The notes under the pieces: generated by a model
The model's input: the letters and a program-made list of their open reading frames with translations, nothing else
What the model was told of the DNA's origin: nothing
The model's database searches: none
Part shown: positions 1 through 8,453 of the stretch, piece by piece
Numbering within the stretch: the stretch's first letter is position 1
How the letters are laid out: each line of letters begins with the position of its first letter
Assembly: GCA_012519125.1 (NCBI GenBank)
Contig: JAAYQY010000308.1
Location: forward strand, 1 to 25,649
DNA from: Spirochaetales bacterium
GTDB taxonomy: Bacteria > Spirochaetota > Spirochaetia > Sphaerochaetales > Sphaerochaetaceae
DNA: 25,649 bases
Direction of reading: 5' to 3'
Position numbers and translations under genes: made by a program

Positions 1-370
1 CAATCGGGGCGAGGATGGCCTGGGTGATCACCATGATGGGAGTGGAGAAGTCCATGGTGGCCTTGCGTTCCTCAGTGACGGAGACACCACTGGCTACTGC
101 ATCGTAGGCTCCATTGGCAAGACCTGCGAAAATCCCTTCCCAAGCCACGTTGCGGATGGTGATCTTCACGTTGTTCACCTTAGCAATTTCATTGACCAAG
201 TCGATCTCAAAGCCGACGATATCGCCATTCTCATCAACGAATTCAAGCGGCGGCCATGCGCAGTTCGCAGCAAAGACATACGATTTTCCACTTTCCTTCT
301 GGGCCTGTGCAAACAGGAGGGTAGAGGACAATACCAAAAGAATCATGAACAGGGCGGCTAGTTTTTTCAT
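1..370 (-). CDS. Amino-acid ABC transporter substrate-binding protein, partial (C-terminus beyond left edge)
   Basis: This is the N-terminal 123 residues of a periplasmic solute-binding protein (bacterial SBP family 3, polar/basic amino acids). It starts with a signal peptide (M-K-K-L, a hydrophobic core, then L-L-F-A-Q) and continues into the family pattern Y-V-F-A-A-N-C-A-W-P-P-L-E-F followed by G-F-E-I-D-L. There is no lipobox cysteine, so the product is probably secreted rather than lipid-anchored. The ATG at 370 is preceded by a good ribosome site (AAGGAG at 382-387, minus strand). The gene is a close paralogue of the next one upstream, with long stretches of shared protein and even DNA sequence in the segment reading V-T-E-E-R-K-A-T-M-D-F-S-T-P. 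The permease and ATPase genes would be expected beyond the left edge. The exact ligand cannot be read from the sequence. Confidence 0.9.
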   Translation of the reverse strand, partial: MKKLAALFMILLVLSSTLLFAQAQKESGKSYVFAANCAWPPLEFVDENGDIVGFEIDLVNEIAKVNNVKITIRNVAWEGIFAGLANGAYDAVASGVSVTEERKATMDFSTPIMVITQAILAPI

Positions 371-397
371 AGGTGATCTCCTTCATTCGATATGCGA

Positions 398-426
398 ATA
401 ATGCATACTTATACAGGATATGTCAA
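398..426 (-). promoter_or_regulatory. Sigma-70 promoter of the partial binding-protein gene
   Basis: On the minus strand a perfect -35 box TTGACA (421-426) is followed by a 17-base spacer and CATTAT (398-403). It lies just upstream of the start at 370 and downstream of the previous gene's terminator, so this paralogue can be transcribed independently. A 17-base inverted repeat (TATGC, 7-base spacer, GCATA; 391-407) overlaps the -10 box, which suits a repressor site. Confidence 0.7.
402..415. promoter_or_regulatory. ARG-box-like palindromic site in the promoter spacer
   Basis: The 14-mer TGCATACTTATACA fits the dyad TGnATnnnnATnCA, the core layout of ArgR (ARG box) operators in E. coli and Bacillus. 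It lies between the -35 and -10 of the partial binding-protein promoter and overlaps the -10 by two bases, a natural place for repression. A sister site precedes the second binding-protein gene, and a 7-of-8 match lies upstream of argG. ArgR is inferred as the binder only from motif shape and gene function. Confidence 0.4.
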
Positions 427-468
427 CTATTGAAGAATAAATATACGGAAAATTGTAAAAATTTGCAT

Positions 469-493
469 AAAAATAGGGGGCCGAAGCCCCCTA
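469..493 (-). terminator. Rho-independent terminator after the second binding-protein gene
   Basis: An 8-bp GC-rich hairpin (474-481 with 486-493) is capped in the minus-strand transcript by a C-UUCG-G tetraloop and followed by five U's (469-473). It starts 16 bases after the stop codon at 509 and separates the two paralogous genes. Confidence 0.85.
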
Positions 494-508
494 AATCTAA
501 TGCTCTGA

Positions 509-1261
509 TTACAACAGATTCCACTTTTTCTTCAGCTGATCAAATGAGCCGTCTTTCTTGGCCAGTTCAAGGCCGTTGTTCACCAGATCAAGCAACTCCT
601 TGTTGCCCTTCTTCACCGCAATGGCGATGTCTTCTTCCGTGAAGGGCTCGCCAGCGACGGAAAGTTTGGACTTGTAGTTCTCGTTGGCGAGAACAAAGTC
701 ACTTGCAATGAGCGAATCACAGACTGCTGCATCAACGTTGCCATTGAGCAGGTCCTCGATGGCAAGACCGATATCATCATACGCTCTGCGGGTAACAGGA
801 TAGTTCTCCAGGGCGAAATCACCGGTGGTACCAATCTGTACACCAATCCTCTTTCCCGAAAGATCATCAATTCCCTTGACCTTGGCCGCATCAGACGTGC
901 GGATGATCACCACTTGTCCCGCCTTGAGGATGGGAGTGGAGAAATCCATGGTGGCCTTTCTCTCTTCGGTCACGGTTACTCCGCTGGCCACCCCGTCATA
1001 CGCACCGTTGGCCAGACCTGCGAAGATGGTGTCCCAGGGGATGTTCTTCACCGTCATGGTGACACCGACTTTCTCACCGATGAGTGGCATCAACTCTACC
1101 TCAAAACCGGTCAGCTGGCCATTTTCGACAAACTCAAGCGGGGGCCAGGTAGCATCCGAAGCGAAAACATACCCATCTTTGCTCTCCTTGTTGCCTTGTG
1201 CGAAAAGCAGGCTGCTGAGAAGAAGCAGGACGGACAATAAAACGAGTATCTTGTGTTTCAT
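509..1261 (-). CDS. Amino-acid (probably basic) ABC transporter substrate-binding protein
   Basis: A full-length 250-residue periplasmic binding protein of SBP family 3 (the ArtJ/HisJ/GlnH type), the usual size for the family. Residues 1-21 form a signal peptide ending L-L-F-A-Q, and the mature start N-K-E-S is typical of spirochaete binding proteins. Lobe 1 contains T-W-P-P-L-E-F (about 37-43) and G-F-E-V-E-L (52-57). The hinge-proximal block V-T-E-E-R-K-A-T-M-D-F-S-T-P and L-S-G-K-R-I-G-V-Q-I-G-T-T-G follow, the last being the ligand-binding segment conserved in this family. The ATG at 1261 has GGAGT about 6 bases upstream. It has its own promoter and terminator, so it is a single-gene transcript upstream of a near-duplicate. 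Basic-amino-acid specificity is a guess supported by ARG-box-like promoter motifs. Confidence 0.92.
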   Translation of the reverse strand: MKHKILVLLSVLLLLSSLLFAQGNKESKDGYVFASDATWPPLEFVENGQLTGFEVELMPLIGEKVGVTMTVKNIPWDTIFAGLANGAYDGVASGVTVTEERKATMDFSTPILKAGQVVIIRTSDAAKVKGIDDLSGKRIGVQIGTTGDFALENYPVTRRAYDDIGLAIEDLLNGNVDAAVCDSLIASDFVLANENYKSKLSVAGEPFTEEDIAIAVKKGNKELLDLVNNGLELAKKDGSFDQLKKKWNLL

Positions 1262-1293
1262 GAAAGACTCCTTGCATGCAATTGCATAGGGCC

Positions 1294-1322
1294 ATCATGC
1301 AAAGAGAGAGAAAGAAAGTCAA
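1294..1322 (-). promoter_or_regulatory. Sigma-70 promoter of the second binding-protein gene
   Basis: On the minus strand TTGACT (1317-1322), a 17-base spacer and CATGAT (1294-1299) form a promoter with the same geometry and the same C-at-first-position -10 as the paralogue's. A perfect 12-bp palindrome ATGCAATTGCAT (1276-1287) lies between the -10 and the ribosome site and could be a second operator. Confidence 0.6.
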
Positions 1323-1327
1323 GCAAG

Positions 1328-1341
1328 TGCATAATCATGCA
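1328..1341. promoter_or_regulatory. ARG-box-like palindromic site upstream of the -35
   Basis: TGCATAATCATGCA fits the ArgR-type dyad TGnATnnnnATnCA exactly and sits inside an 18-base perfect inverted repeat (AGTGCAT, AATC, ATGCACT; 1326-1343) five bases upstream of the -35 of the binding-protein promoter. It has no T-run on either side, so it is not a terminator for the upstream PAP2-type gene. Confidence 0.4.
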
Positions 1342-1352
1342 CTCGAGCCAAC

Positions 1353-1841
1353 TTAGAGCCCTACTATCCGATTGGTGACCAAAAGGCCGATGATCAGGCC
1401 GAGCAAGGTTCCCCCGAGTACTTGGCTGAATGAGTGTCCGAGCATTGTCTTCAGATTCTCTGGGGTAAACTGCCCCTCGCGATGAATGTCACTGAGGATT
1501 CTGCTCCACTCGTTGATGACCTCTGCTTGCTTGCCGGCTGCACGCCTGATACCCATGGCATCATGGATGACAATTGCTGCAAAGGTGGCGCTGATGGCAA
1601 AGTAGACAGAGCCTACTCCTTGGGTGAACGCAACGCTGGTGACCAACGATATTACTCCGGCTGTATGGCTGGAAGGCATGCTGCCGGTGCTGAAGAGTAG
1701 CCTCCAATCAAAAACACGCTCAAAGATTGCATTGACAAATGGCTTGAGAAACTGAGCTACAAAAAAAGCCAGTGCAGCAGAAAGAAATGGTGCATTTGAA
1801 AACAGGTCTTGGTTCATATGCATAAGGTAGCTGTTTTTCAC
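1353..1841 (-). CDS. Divergent PAP2 family membrane protein (DUF212/YuiD type)
   Basis: A 162-residue integral membrane protein of the divergent PAP2 (acid phosphatase/vanadium haloperoxidase-related) family, normal in length for YuiD-type members. Diagnostic pieces are G-S-M-P-S-S-H-T-A (53-61), the V-I-H-D-A-M-G-I-R-R block (91-100), G-H-S (135-137) and several hydrophobic segments (about 18-38, 64-92, 139-156). In classical PAP2 enzymes the P-S-x-H and later His act on phosphate esters of lipids. The substrate of this branch is unknown, so phosphatase activity is only suggested. The start is uncertain: GTG at 1841 gives the full family-like N-terminus, but ATGs at 1823 and 1817 are possible and none has a convincing ribosome site. 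It reads divergently from the MFS gene with a gap of about 60 bases. Confidence 0.85.
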   Translation of the reverse strand: MKNSYLMHMNQDLFSNAPFLSAALAFFVAQFLKPFVNAIFERVFDWRLLFSTGSMPSSHTAGVISLVTSVAFTQGVGSVYFAISATFAAIVIHDAMGIRRAAGKQAEVINEWSRILSDIHREGQFTPENLKTMLGHSFSQVLGGTLLGLIIGLLVTNRIVGL

Positions 1842-1900
1842 CGCTTGCGCAAGAATCGCTTGTGAATTACAGTTGCAGGCATCAACGCATCGGAGCCGTC

Positions 1901-3097
1901 ATGCAACCTACCGCCCATACAACCGACACCATCCAGTTCTGGGTGCTCAACATCGCTTCGTTTCTTGCCCAGTTGACCATCGCCATGATCAATCTGGCTT
2001 TGGTCTACCACTTGCGTTCGTTTTACCAGCTTGGGGCAGACCAAATCGGTATTGCGGCTTCACTCAGCCCTGCAACCTACTTGCTCTTCTGCATTCTGGG
2101 CTCAGGCTTTACGGTGCACTTCAGACCTCGTCACCTTGTAGAACTCTCCATTGCGGGAATGGCTCTTTCTGTGTTGCTTTTCATGCTTACCAGCACCTTG
2201 GCTGTCGCCTATGGTGCCCTTGCCCTGTATGGTGCATTCATGAGCTTGTTGTGGCCGCAGATAGAAGGGTGGTTTTCCCGCGGAAAGGAAGGGGCTGCCC
2301 TGAACAAGGTGACCAATGCCTTCAATTTTTCCTGGTCCTTCGGTGTAGGCATCTCTTCCTTTATCGCAGGCCTCTTGGTGGAAGTATCCACCACCACTCC
2401 ATTTGTGGTTTCGCTGGGCCTCTTTGTCCTTGTGTTCCTGCTGATTTACCTAGCCAGTGCGCTCGTTCCAGGGATTCGTGCGGTTTCAAGCGAGCATGAG
2501 GACAAGCAGACAAATGGAAAGGTGGATGCAAGCACTCCTCTTAGATTCTACGCATGGGCAGGCATTATTGCCCTGTACAGCGGAATGAGTGTCATTCTCA
2601 CCATTTTTCCGCTCTATGCGAAAGAAGTGCTTCATATCAGTGAGAGCCGAACAGGGCTTTTGCTCTTGGTCCGCGGAGTTTCCTCCTGTCTCAGCTTTCT
2701 CATGTTGGGCAAGCTTGAGTTTTGGCACTTCAAGCGCCGCTATATCTTCTTGGTTCAACTGGTGTTCGGTTTTTCCTGTTTGGTGGCGATGACCTTTACC
2801 TCCGTAATCCCGTACGCATTCTTCTTTTTCCTCTTCGGCATCCTGTTTGCATTCGCCTATGACCAGAGCATGTTCCATGGGGCGAGTGGTAGTGTGAATC
2901 GTTCGCAGAGAATGATTATCCATGAGGTGCTCTTGACGGTAGGTACCATATTGGGAGCGGTAGGCGGCGGATACATGTATGAGCAGCTCTCCTTCTCTTT
3001 GCTCTTGCGTCTGATCGGGACTTCTGTTGTGATATTGGTATGTATTGAGATGCTGCTTGCCCTTGTGCTCGAGACAAGGAAAACAAGAAGAGGGTAA
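1901..3097 (+). CDS. MFS transporter
   Basis: A 398-residue major facilitator superfamily protein with about twelve hydrophobic segments in two halves, separated by a polar loop near residues 190-210 (E-H-E-D-K-Q-T-N-G-K). Typical MFS features include the substrate-path segment A-F-N-F-S-W-S-F-G-V-G (around residues 135-145) and a glycine-rich helix (G-T-I-L-G-A-V-G-G-G) in the C-terminal half. The ATG at 1901 is chosen because GGAG lies at 1892-1895, five bases upstream; an in-frame start at 1862 would add 13 residues without hydrophobic character. The substrate cannot be told. The gene is followed after 65 bases by the aconitase gene, which has its own promoter, so a functional link to citrate metabolism is not implied. 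Confidence 0.87.
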   Translation: MQPTAHTTDTIQFWVLNIASFLAQLTIAMINLALVYHLRSFYQLGADQIGIAASLSPATYLLFCILGSGFTVHFRPRHLVELSIAGMALSVLLFMLTSTLAVAYGALALYGAFMSLLWPQIEGWFSRGKEGAALNKVTNAFNFSWSFGVGISSFIAGLLVEVSTTTPFVVSLGLFVLVFLLIYLASALVPGIRAVSSEHEDKQTNGKVDASTPLRFYAWAGIIALYSGMSVILTIFPLYAKEVLHISESRTGLLLLVRGVSSCLSFLMLGKLEFWHFKRRYIFLVQLVFGFSCLVAMTFTSVIPYAFFFFLFGILFAFAYDQSMFHGASGSVNRSQRMIIHEVLLTVGTILGAVGGGYMYEQLSFSLLLRLIGTSVVILVCIEMLLALVLETRKTRRG

Positions 3098-3100
3098 GGT

Positions 3101-3128
3101 TTTACACACCAGCCTCGAATCGTATACA
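3101..3128 (+). promoter_or_regulatory. Probable promoter of the aconitase-isocitrate dehydrogenase operon
   Basis: TTTACA (3101-3106) is followed after 16 bases by TATACA (3123-3128), or after 18 bases by the overlapping TACACT (3125-3130). It lies 35 bases upstream of the aconitase start, inside the short gap after the MFS gene. Confidence 0.5.
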
Positions 3129-3162
3129 CTAGAAGCAATCTTGCATAGTTTAGGAGATAGGT

Positions 3163-5100
3163 ATGGGAAAGACATTGACCGAGAAGATTCTCTCATCCCA
3201 CTTGCGGGAAGGAGTTCTGGAAACAGGGAAGCCGATTGGGATTCTGATCGACCAGACGTTGACCCAAGACGCCACGGGAACGATGGCCTATCTGCAATTT
3301 GAGGCCATGGGCCTCCCACGCGTGCAGAATGAGCTTGCAGTCAGTTATGTTGACCATAACACCATCCAGGTCGGTTTTGAGAATGCCGATGACCACCGCT
3401 ACCTGCAGACGGTAGCCGCTGCAAAAGGCGTCATCTTCTCCCGTCCTGGAAATGGGATTTGTCACCAAGTGCACCTTGAGCGTTTCGGCAAACCGGGCAA
3501 GACCTTGCTTGGTAGTGACAGCCATACTCCCACCGGCGGTGGACTTGGCATGATTGCCATCGGCGCAGGTGGCCTGGATGTTGCGGTTGCCATGGCAGGG
3601 GGGCCTTTCCATCTCATCGCCCCGAAGGTCATTGAGATCCGACTGCATGGGAAATTGCGCAACTGGGTGAGTGCCAAGGATGTAATTCTCACCGTGCTTG
3701 AACGGTACGGAGTGAAGGGCAATGTAAACTGTATCTTTGAATATACCGGTGAAGGAGTCGCGTCACTGGAAGTTCCCGAGCGTTCTACCATCTGCAATAT
3801 GGGAGCGGAATGTGGGGTGACAACCAGTCTTTTCCCTTCAGATGAGAAGACTCGTCTCTTTCTGAAAGCCCAGGGAAGGGAAGCAGATTGGACTGAGCTG
3901 GCAGCTGATGCAGATGCCACCTATGACGGGCTTTTTGAGATTGACCTCTCAACGCTTGAGCCCAAGATGGCCTGTCCTCACTCTCCGGGCAACATAGCGC
4001 CCGTCTCTTCGTTGGCAGGGAAATCAGTTGATCAGGTACTTATTGGATCTTGCACTAACTCCAGCTATGCAGATATGAAAAAGGTCGCTGATATTCTTGA
4101 TGGCCACACTGTTGCACCGAATGTGAGCCTTGGCATAGCGCCGGGAAGCAGGGAAGTGCTGTTGATGCTCAGTCAGGATGGTTCATTGGGCAAGCTCATC
4201 CAAAGCGGTGCCCGCATTTTGGAAAGTGCTTGTGGCTTTTGCATCGGCAACCATCAGAGTCCGGGAACCGAGGGCGTATCACTGAGAACCAGCAACCGGA
4301 ACTTCGAAGGCAGAAGTGGCACCAAAACCGGCCAGGTGTACTTGGTCAGCCCCGAGACTGCCGCCCTGGCTGCCATCACCGGCCGTTTCACCGATCCACT
4401 TTCCGACCATGGCATCAGCTATCCGAAGGTAGTCCATCCCACCCAGTTTCTCATTGATGACACGATGTTCGTATTCCCCCCTGAAGATGGTGCTGAGGTA
4501 CAGATCTTCCGTGGTCCGAATATCGGTGACCCTCCGAAGAACACCCCGCTCAAGGAGTCGCTGGAAGGATATGTAACCATCAAGGTGGGCGATAAGATCA
4601 CCACCGACCATATCATGCCTGCAGGTGCCCGCCTGAAGTACCGATCGAACATCCCTGTCTACTCGAAGTATGTGTTCGAGCCTGTGGATGAGCACTTCAG
4701 CGAGCGATGCACTGAGAACCAGGATAGGGGAAAGGACAACTTCATCGTTGCCGGCTCTTCCTATGGCCAGGGTTCCAGCCGGGAGCATGCCGCCATCTGT
4801 CCGATGTATCTGGGAGTGAAGGCTGTAATCGCCCTTTCCATTGAACGCATCCACCAGAACAACCTTTGCAATTTCGGCATCATACCGCTGACTTTTGTTG
4901 ATGAGGCTGACTACCAGAAACTTGACCAAAACGATGAGCTGGTGCTTGAAAACGTGAAGCAGCAGATTGAAGGCAAGGAAGTGGTGCTGAAAAACAAGAC
5001 AAAGAGCTTGGAGATCAGGCTGTTGTGTGATATCACCGACGAACAGCGCTCCATGCTGATCGGTGGTGGATTGCTCAACATCCTCAAGGAGAGAAACTGA
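3163..5100 (+). CDS. acn: Aconitate hydratase (Aquifex-type, ~645 aa)
   Basis: Interconverts citrate and isocitrate through a [4Fe-4S] cluster in the cytoplasm. At 645 residues it matches the short single-chain aconitases often called Aquifex type, not the ~890-residue AcnA or AcnB. The cluster ligands are visible: C297 in G-S-C-T-N-S-S, and C357 with C360 in A-C-G-F-C-I-G-N. Other hallmarks are [11 protein letters not shown] near residue 120 and the swivel-domain motif [13 protein letters not shown] near residue 530. The ATG at 3163 is preceded by AGGAGA. Its TGA overlaps the ATG of the isocitrate dehydrogenase gene by one base, so the two consecutive enzymes are translationally coupled. Citrate synthase, the step before, lies nearby in the opposite orientation. 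Confidence 0.95.
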   Translation: MGKTLTEKILSSHLREGVLETGKPIGILIDQTLTQDATGTMAYLQFEAMGLPRVQNELAVSYVDHNTIQVGFENADDHRYLQTVAAAKGVIFSRPGNGICHQVHLERFGKPGKTLLGSDSHTPTGGGLGMIAIGAGGLDVAVAMAGGPFHLIAPKVIEIRLHGKLRNWVSAKDVILTVLERYGVKGNVNCIFEYTGEGVASLEVPERSTICNMGAECGVTTSLFPSDEKTRLFLKAQGREADWTELAADADATYDGLFEIDLSTLEPKMACPHSPGNIAPVSSLAGKSVDQVLIGSCTNSSYADMKKVADILDGHTVAPNVSLGIAPGSREVLLMLSQDGSLGKLIQSGARILESACGFCIGNHQSPGTEGVSLRTSNRNFEGRSGTKTGQVYLVSPETAALAAITGRFTDPLSDHGISYPKVVHPTQFLIDDTMFVFPPEDGAEVQIFRGPNIGDPPKNTPLKESLEGYVTIKVGDKITTDHIMPAGARLKYRSNIPVYSKYVFEPVDEHFSERCTENQDRGKDNFIVAGSSYGQGSSREHAAICPMYLGVKAVIALSIERIHQNNLCNFGIIPLTFVDEADYQKLDQNDELVLENVKQQIEGKEVVLKNKTKSLEIRLLCDITDEQRSMLIGGGLLNILKERN

Positions 5101-6329
5101 TGGAAGGTAGGATAACCAAGGAACTCGGAAAGCTGGTGGTCCCCGACCAGGTGATCATTCCCTTCATCGAAGGGGATGGGGTGGGGCCGGAGATTACCGC
5201 AGTAATGCACAAGGTTGTAAACCAGGCAGTCAAGAAAGCCTATTCAGGCAAGCGGGCTATCCTTTGGAAGGAAGTGCTCGCAGGACAAAAGGCGAAGGAT
5301 AGGGTGGGAACGTACCTCCCAGACGAGACCATTGAAGCCATTGATACCTACAAGGTGGCGATCAAAGGCCCCTTGACCACTCCTGTGGGCAAGGGTATCC
5401 GTTCGCTGAATGTCACGTTGCGCCAAACCCTTGATCTGTACGTCTGTCTTCGGCCCGTGGAGTACTATCCGGGGGTGCCTTCCCCGGTCAAGCATCCTGA
5501 AAAGGTTGATATGGTTGTCTTCAGGGAGAATACCGAGGACATCTATGCCGGCATCGAGTGGGAAGCGGGAAGTGAGGAAGTGCAACGTGTCATAACCTTT
5601 CTGGAAAAAGAGATGGGTGTGAAGAAGATTCGCTTTCCCAAGACCAGTGCGGTGGGGATTAAGCCCGTCTCGGTGGAGGGCAGCGAACGCCTTATCCGCA
5701 GTGCCATCACCTACGCTTTGGAGAATCATCGCAGAAGTGTTACGTTGGTGCACAAGGGCAATATCATGAAATTCACCGAAGGTGGATTCAGAGCCTGGGG
5801 CTATGCGCTGGCTAAGCGGGAATTCGGTGCACTCGAGGATGAGAAGGGTACGGTGTATATTCCTCGTGAAGGGGAGACCCCGCTCTATATCAACGATTGC
5901 ATCTGTGATGCATTCCTGCAGAACATCCTGCTCAAACCTGAGGCATACGATGTCATCGCCACCCTGAATCTCAACGGCGACTATGTCTCGGATGCTTTGG
6001 CAGCAGAGGTTGGGGGCATCGGTATTGCCCCTGGTGCAAACATCAACTTTGACAGTGGTTTTGCGATCTTCGAGGCTACGCATGGCACGGCCCCAGATAT
6101 TGCAGGAAAGAAGTTGGTCAATCCACTCTCCTTGGTGCTCTCCGCGCAGATGATGCTCGAGTATCTTGGGTGGACTGAAGCTGCCACCTTGATGCGCCTT
6201 GCTGTACGCAAGGCACTATCTGAGGGTATGGTCACCAGTGATTTCCATCGTCTCATGGTTCAGGAGGGGCGTACGGCTACGCTCTTGGATACAGAGGCTT
6301 TCGGCAGCTATCTGGTCAGTCTACTCTAG
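5100..6329 (+). CDS. icd: Isocitrate dehydrogenase, predicted NAD-dependent
   Basis: Oxidatively decarboxylates isocitrate to 2-oxoglutarate. The 409-residue chain follows the E. coli Icd fold: G-D-G-V-G-P-E near the N-terminus, the substrate loop [13 protein letters not shown] with the phosphorylatable-type Ser at 102, [10 protein letters not shown], and the nucleotide loop A-T-H-G-T-A-P. Immediately after that loop it has Asp333-Ile334, where NADP-dependent E. coli Icd has Lys344-Tyr345. Asp-Ile is the signature of NAD-dependent members and of isopropylmalate dehydrogenase, so NAD use is predicted. The position of E. coli Tyr391 is Ser here, although the Arg395 equivalent seems kept. The ribosome site AAGGAG (5086-5091) lies within the end of acn. 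Its 3' end overlaps the convergent HAD gene by 9 bases. Confidence 0.94.
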   Translation: MEGRITKELGKLVVPDQVIIPFIEGDGVGPEITAVMHKVVNQAVKKAYSGKRAILWKEVLAGQKAKDRVGTYLPDETIEAIDTYKVAIKGPLTTPVGKGIRSLNVTLRQTLDLYVCLRPVEYYPGVPSPVKHPEKVDMVVFRENTEDIYAGIEWEAGSEEVQRVITFLEKEMGVKKIRFPKTSAVGIKPVSVEGSERLIRSAITYALENHRRSVTLVHKGNIMKFTEGGFRAWGYALAKREFGALEDEKGTVYIPREGETPLYINDCICDAFLQNILLKPEAYDVIATLNLNGDYVSDALAAEVGGIGIAPGANINFDSGFAIFEATHGTAPDIAGKKLVNPLSLVLSAQMMLEYLGWTEAATLMRLAVRKALSEGMVTSDFHRLMVQEGRTATLLDTEAFGSYLVSLL

Positions 6330-6986
6330 GCGATACGCAGAGAAATCGGTAATGAGGGCATGGACACCATCCATGCCCTTGATTGTCTGGGTGTCAGAAC
6401 CAGGACTTGCCACGGCGATGATGCTGCCGATGTGTGCTCGATAGGCGGACTGGATTCCGGCTCGGGTGTCCTCGAAAACCGTACACAACCGGGCTTCCAT
6501 GCCCAGGGCATTGCAGGCGTCAAGATAGATGTCAGGCTCAGGTTTTCCCTTTCGCTTCCCATTGTCGAAAATGATTGCCGACTCATCAAAGAGCGAAAGG
6601 AGGTTGAACCACTTTTTGTATCGCTCGATGTTGTCCTCACCGGCACTGGTTGCAATCGCCACCGGGATGTCTTGTTCCTTTGCTGCCTTGATCAACTCTA
6701 CGGCACCAGGTGCCAGCGTGAGAGGACGGTTGGCAAGGCAGATTTGCTCATACAAACCCTCCTTCTCCTCGCTGATTGCACGAACCTCAGATGCTGTTGG
6801 ATTACGTCCAAGAAGGTAGGCGATGGTCTCTGCATTGGTCCTGCCGTTGAGGTGATGGCTCTCAGACCGACTCACCTCAACACCCCGATACCGTTTGCTG
6901 ATGGCACTCCACGCTGCCTTGTGATACTCGGTATCCCAAAACAGCGTACCATTGAAGTCAAAGATCAGCGCCTTATCGGTCCTCAA
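6321..6986 (-). CDS. HAD-superfamily phosphatase (beta-phosphoglucomutase-like)
   Basis: A 221-residue HAD subfamily IA hydrolase with an alpha-helical cap. Motif I is I-F-D-F-N-G-T-L-F (8-16): the nucleophile Asp10 is present, but the usual second Asp (the general acid/base, D-x-D) is Asn12. Motif II (A-I-A-T-S-A-G), the motif III lysine in G-K-P-E-P-D-I-Y and motif [10 protein letters not shown] are intact. I place the start at TTG 6986, because AAGGTGG lies six bases upstream within the last codons of gltA and the HAD fold begins at once. Longer in-frame starts exist deep inside gltA. The resulting 14-base overlap with gltA implies translational coupling. The substrate is unknown; phosphoglycolate or sugar-phosphate phosphatase are the usual roles. 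The start codon is the least certain part. Confidence 0.82.
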   Translation of the reverse strand: MRTDKALIFDFNGTLFWDTEYHKAAWSAISKRYRGVEVSRSESHHLNGRTNAETIAYLLGRNPTASEVRAISEEKEGLYEQICLANRPLTLAPGAVELIKAAKEQDIPVAIATSAGEDNIERYKKWFNLLSLFDESAIIFDNGKRKGKPEPDIYLDACNALGMEARLCTVFEDTRAGIQSAYRAHIGSIIAVASPGSDTQTIKGMDGVHALITDFSAYRLE

Positions 6987-8268
6987 GCGGTACCACCTTA
7001 CGTACGTGAGGGCCACTGTATACCTGTCTGGGCCGGCCGATCTTCTGATAGGGGTCATGTCTCCACTCAAGCCAGTGAGCGATCCAGCCGGGAAGCCTGC
7101 CCATGGCAAAGAGGACCGTGAACATCGATTCAGGGATACCCATGGCGTGGAAGATGATTCCGGTATAGAAGTCTACATTGGGGTAGAGGTTACGCTCAAC
7201 AAAGAATGGATCCTTCAGAGCTGCCTGTTCGAGGTCCATGGCAATCTGCAGCAGCGGGTCGGTCTGGCTGTCCGCACCGAGAATTTGCTGACACAGGCGC
7301 TTTGCAATTTTCGCTCGCGGATCATACGTCTTGTAAATCCTGTGACCAAAACCTGAGAGGCGGAAACTGGACTCTTTGTCCTTTGCCATCTCAATGACCT
7401 TCTCTACACTCAAGCCCTCAGAGTGGATTTGCATAAGCATCTGCATGACCGCCTGGTTGGCCCCACCGTGCTTGCTCCCCCACAGGGCACAACAGCCTGC
7501 TGCAACCGATGCATAGAGGTTTGCCTCGCTGCTGGCCACCAGTCGCACTGCACTGGTAGAGCAGTTCTGTTCGTGGTCTGCATGGAGGATGAGCAGGATG
7601 TTCAAAGCCTTGACGTGCAAGGGATCGGGAACGTAGGCATTCACCGGGGTATGGAAGAGCATATTCAAAAAGTTCTCACAGTAGGAGTATTTGTAGGAGG
7701 GGTCGACGAAATCAAGTCCGTTCATCTGCCGGTAACTGAAGGCAGCGATGGTTCTCATTTTGGAGAGCAAACGGCTGACGGTGAGGTCGACGTTCTCTTC
7801 TGGATCGACATCCTCAAGTTCGGGGTAGAAGGCTGAAAGCGATGCCACCATAGCTGAAAGAATGGACATGGGATGAGCTTCCTGCGGATAGTCGCGGAAA
7901 AAGTTTCTCATGTCCACGTGCAAGAGAGAGTGGCGGTTGAGCATCTCTGCGTAGGTATGGCGTTGAGCAAGATTGGGCAGGTCCCCCTTGATCAGAAGAT
8001 GAGCAACTTCGACAAAGTCGCAGTTTTCAACCAAATCCTCGATGTCATAGCCTCGATAGCGAAGGATTCCCCGTTCACCATCGACGAAGCAGATTGAGCT
8101 CATGCATGATCCGGTATTGACGAAGCCTGGGTCATAGGTGATGAACCCCGTCTGTTTGCGCAGGGCGGTAATGTCGATTGACTTCCCTCCCATGTTGTCC
8201 GTGATAACCGTAAGGTCCACTTCCTTTCCATCGAGAATCAGTTTCGCAGCATCTTTCTTTATGTCCAT
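6973..8268 (-). CDS. gltA: Citrate synthase (type II, hexameric-like)
   Basis: Condenses oxaloacetate with acetyl-CoA to citrate. The 431-residue length and N-terminal domain (D-P-G-F-V-N-T-G-S-C, I-C-F-V-D-G-E-R-G-I-L-R-Y-R-G-Y) match the GltA type of Gram-negative bacteria. Catalytic landmarks are H229 in L-H-A-D-H-E-Q-N, H267 in G-S-K-H-G-G-A-N, and the Asp of Y-P-N-V-D-F-Y-T-G near the C-terminus. The commoner G-P-L/A-H reads G-S-K-H here, a mild variation. The ATG at 8268 follows a strong AGGAGG at 8277-8282. The neighbours supply the next two steps (aconitase, isocitrate dehydrogenase) in a convergent operon, so the window encodes the whole route from acetyl-CoA and oxaloacetate to 2-oxoglutarate. 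No later TCA gene is present here. The HAD phosphatase overlaps its 3' end. Confidence 0.95.
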   Translation of the reverse strand: MDIKKDAAKLILDGKEVDLTVITDNMGGKSIDITALRKQTGFITYDPGFVNTGSCMSSICFVDGERGILRYRGYDIEDLVENCDFVEVAHLLIKGDLPNLAQRHTYAEMLNRHSLLHVDMRNFFRDYPQEAHPMSILSAMVASLSAFYPELEDVDPEENVDLTVSRLLSKMRTIAAFSYRQMNGLDFVDPSYKYSYCENFLNMLFHTPVNAYVPDPLHVKALNILLILHADHEQNCSTSAVRLVASSEANLYASVAAGCCALWGSKHGGANQAVMQMLMQIHSEGLSVEKVIEMAKDKESSFRLSGFGHRIYKTYDPRAKIAKRLCQQILGADSQTDPLLQIAMDLEQAALKDPFFVERNLYPNVDFYTGIIFHAMGIPESMFTVLFAMGRLPGWIAHWLEWRHDPYQKIGRPRQVYSGPHVRKVVPLEDR

Positions 8269-8419
8269 ATCTTGTGCCTCCTAGGGGGGTCTTGTGCAAT
8301 GTGGGCGAGTGATGCATCCCACCCCGTACGGGTCAGGATAGCTGAAATGTATCGTAAAAATCGGTGTTTGGAAATACGGGGGACCTCTTTCTTCCAGCCT
8401 TTCTATTTTGGGACAGTAT

Positions 8420-8428
8420 TGGTATACT
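8420..8428 (+). promoter_or_regulatory. Extended -10 promoter and possible operator of the ArsR-type gene
   Basis: TGG followed directly by TATACT (8423-8428) is an extended -10 element; no good -35 is visible. An inverted repeat AGTAT-TGGT-ATACT (8415-8428) spans it and could be the site through which the regulator represses itself. The 185-base gltA/arsR divergent region also holds a perfect palindrome CCCGTACGGG at 8323-8332. Confidence 0.5.
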
Positions 8429-8453
8429 TATCACTAACAAGGGGTACGTTGCC

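Noticed and set aside
1326..1343. Inverted repeat AGTGCAT-AATC-ATGCACT as a terminator for the PAP2-type gene
   Set aside because: The stem is A/T-rich and no T-run follows on either strand. An operator fits better.
5244..6083. A 279-codon minus-strand frame inside isocitrate dehydrogenase (and similar ones opposite MFS, aconitase, metG, hflC and murD)
   Set aside because: All lie wholly opposite well-identified genes, lack ribosome sites and resemble no family.
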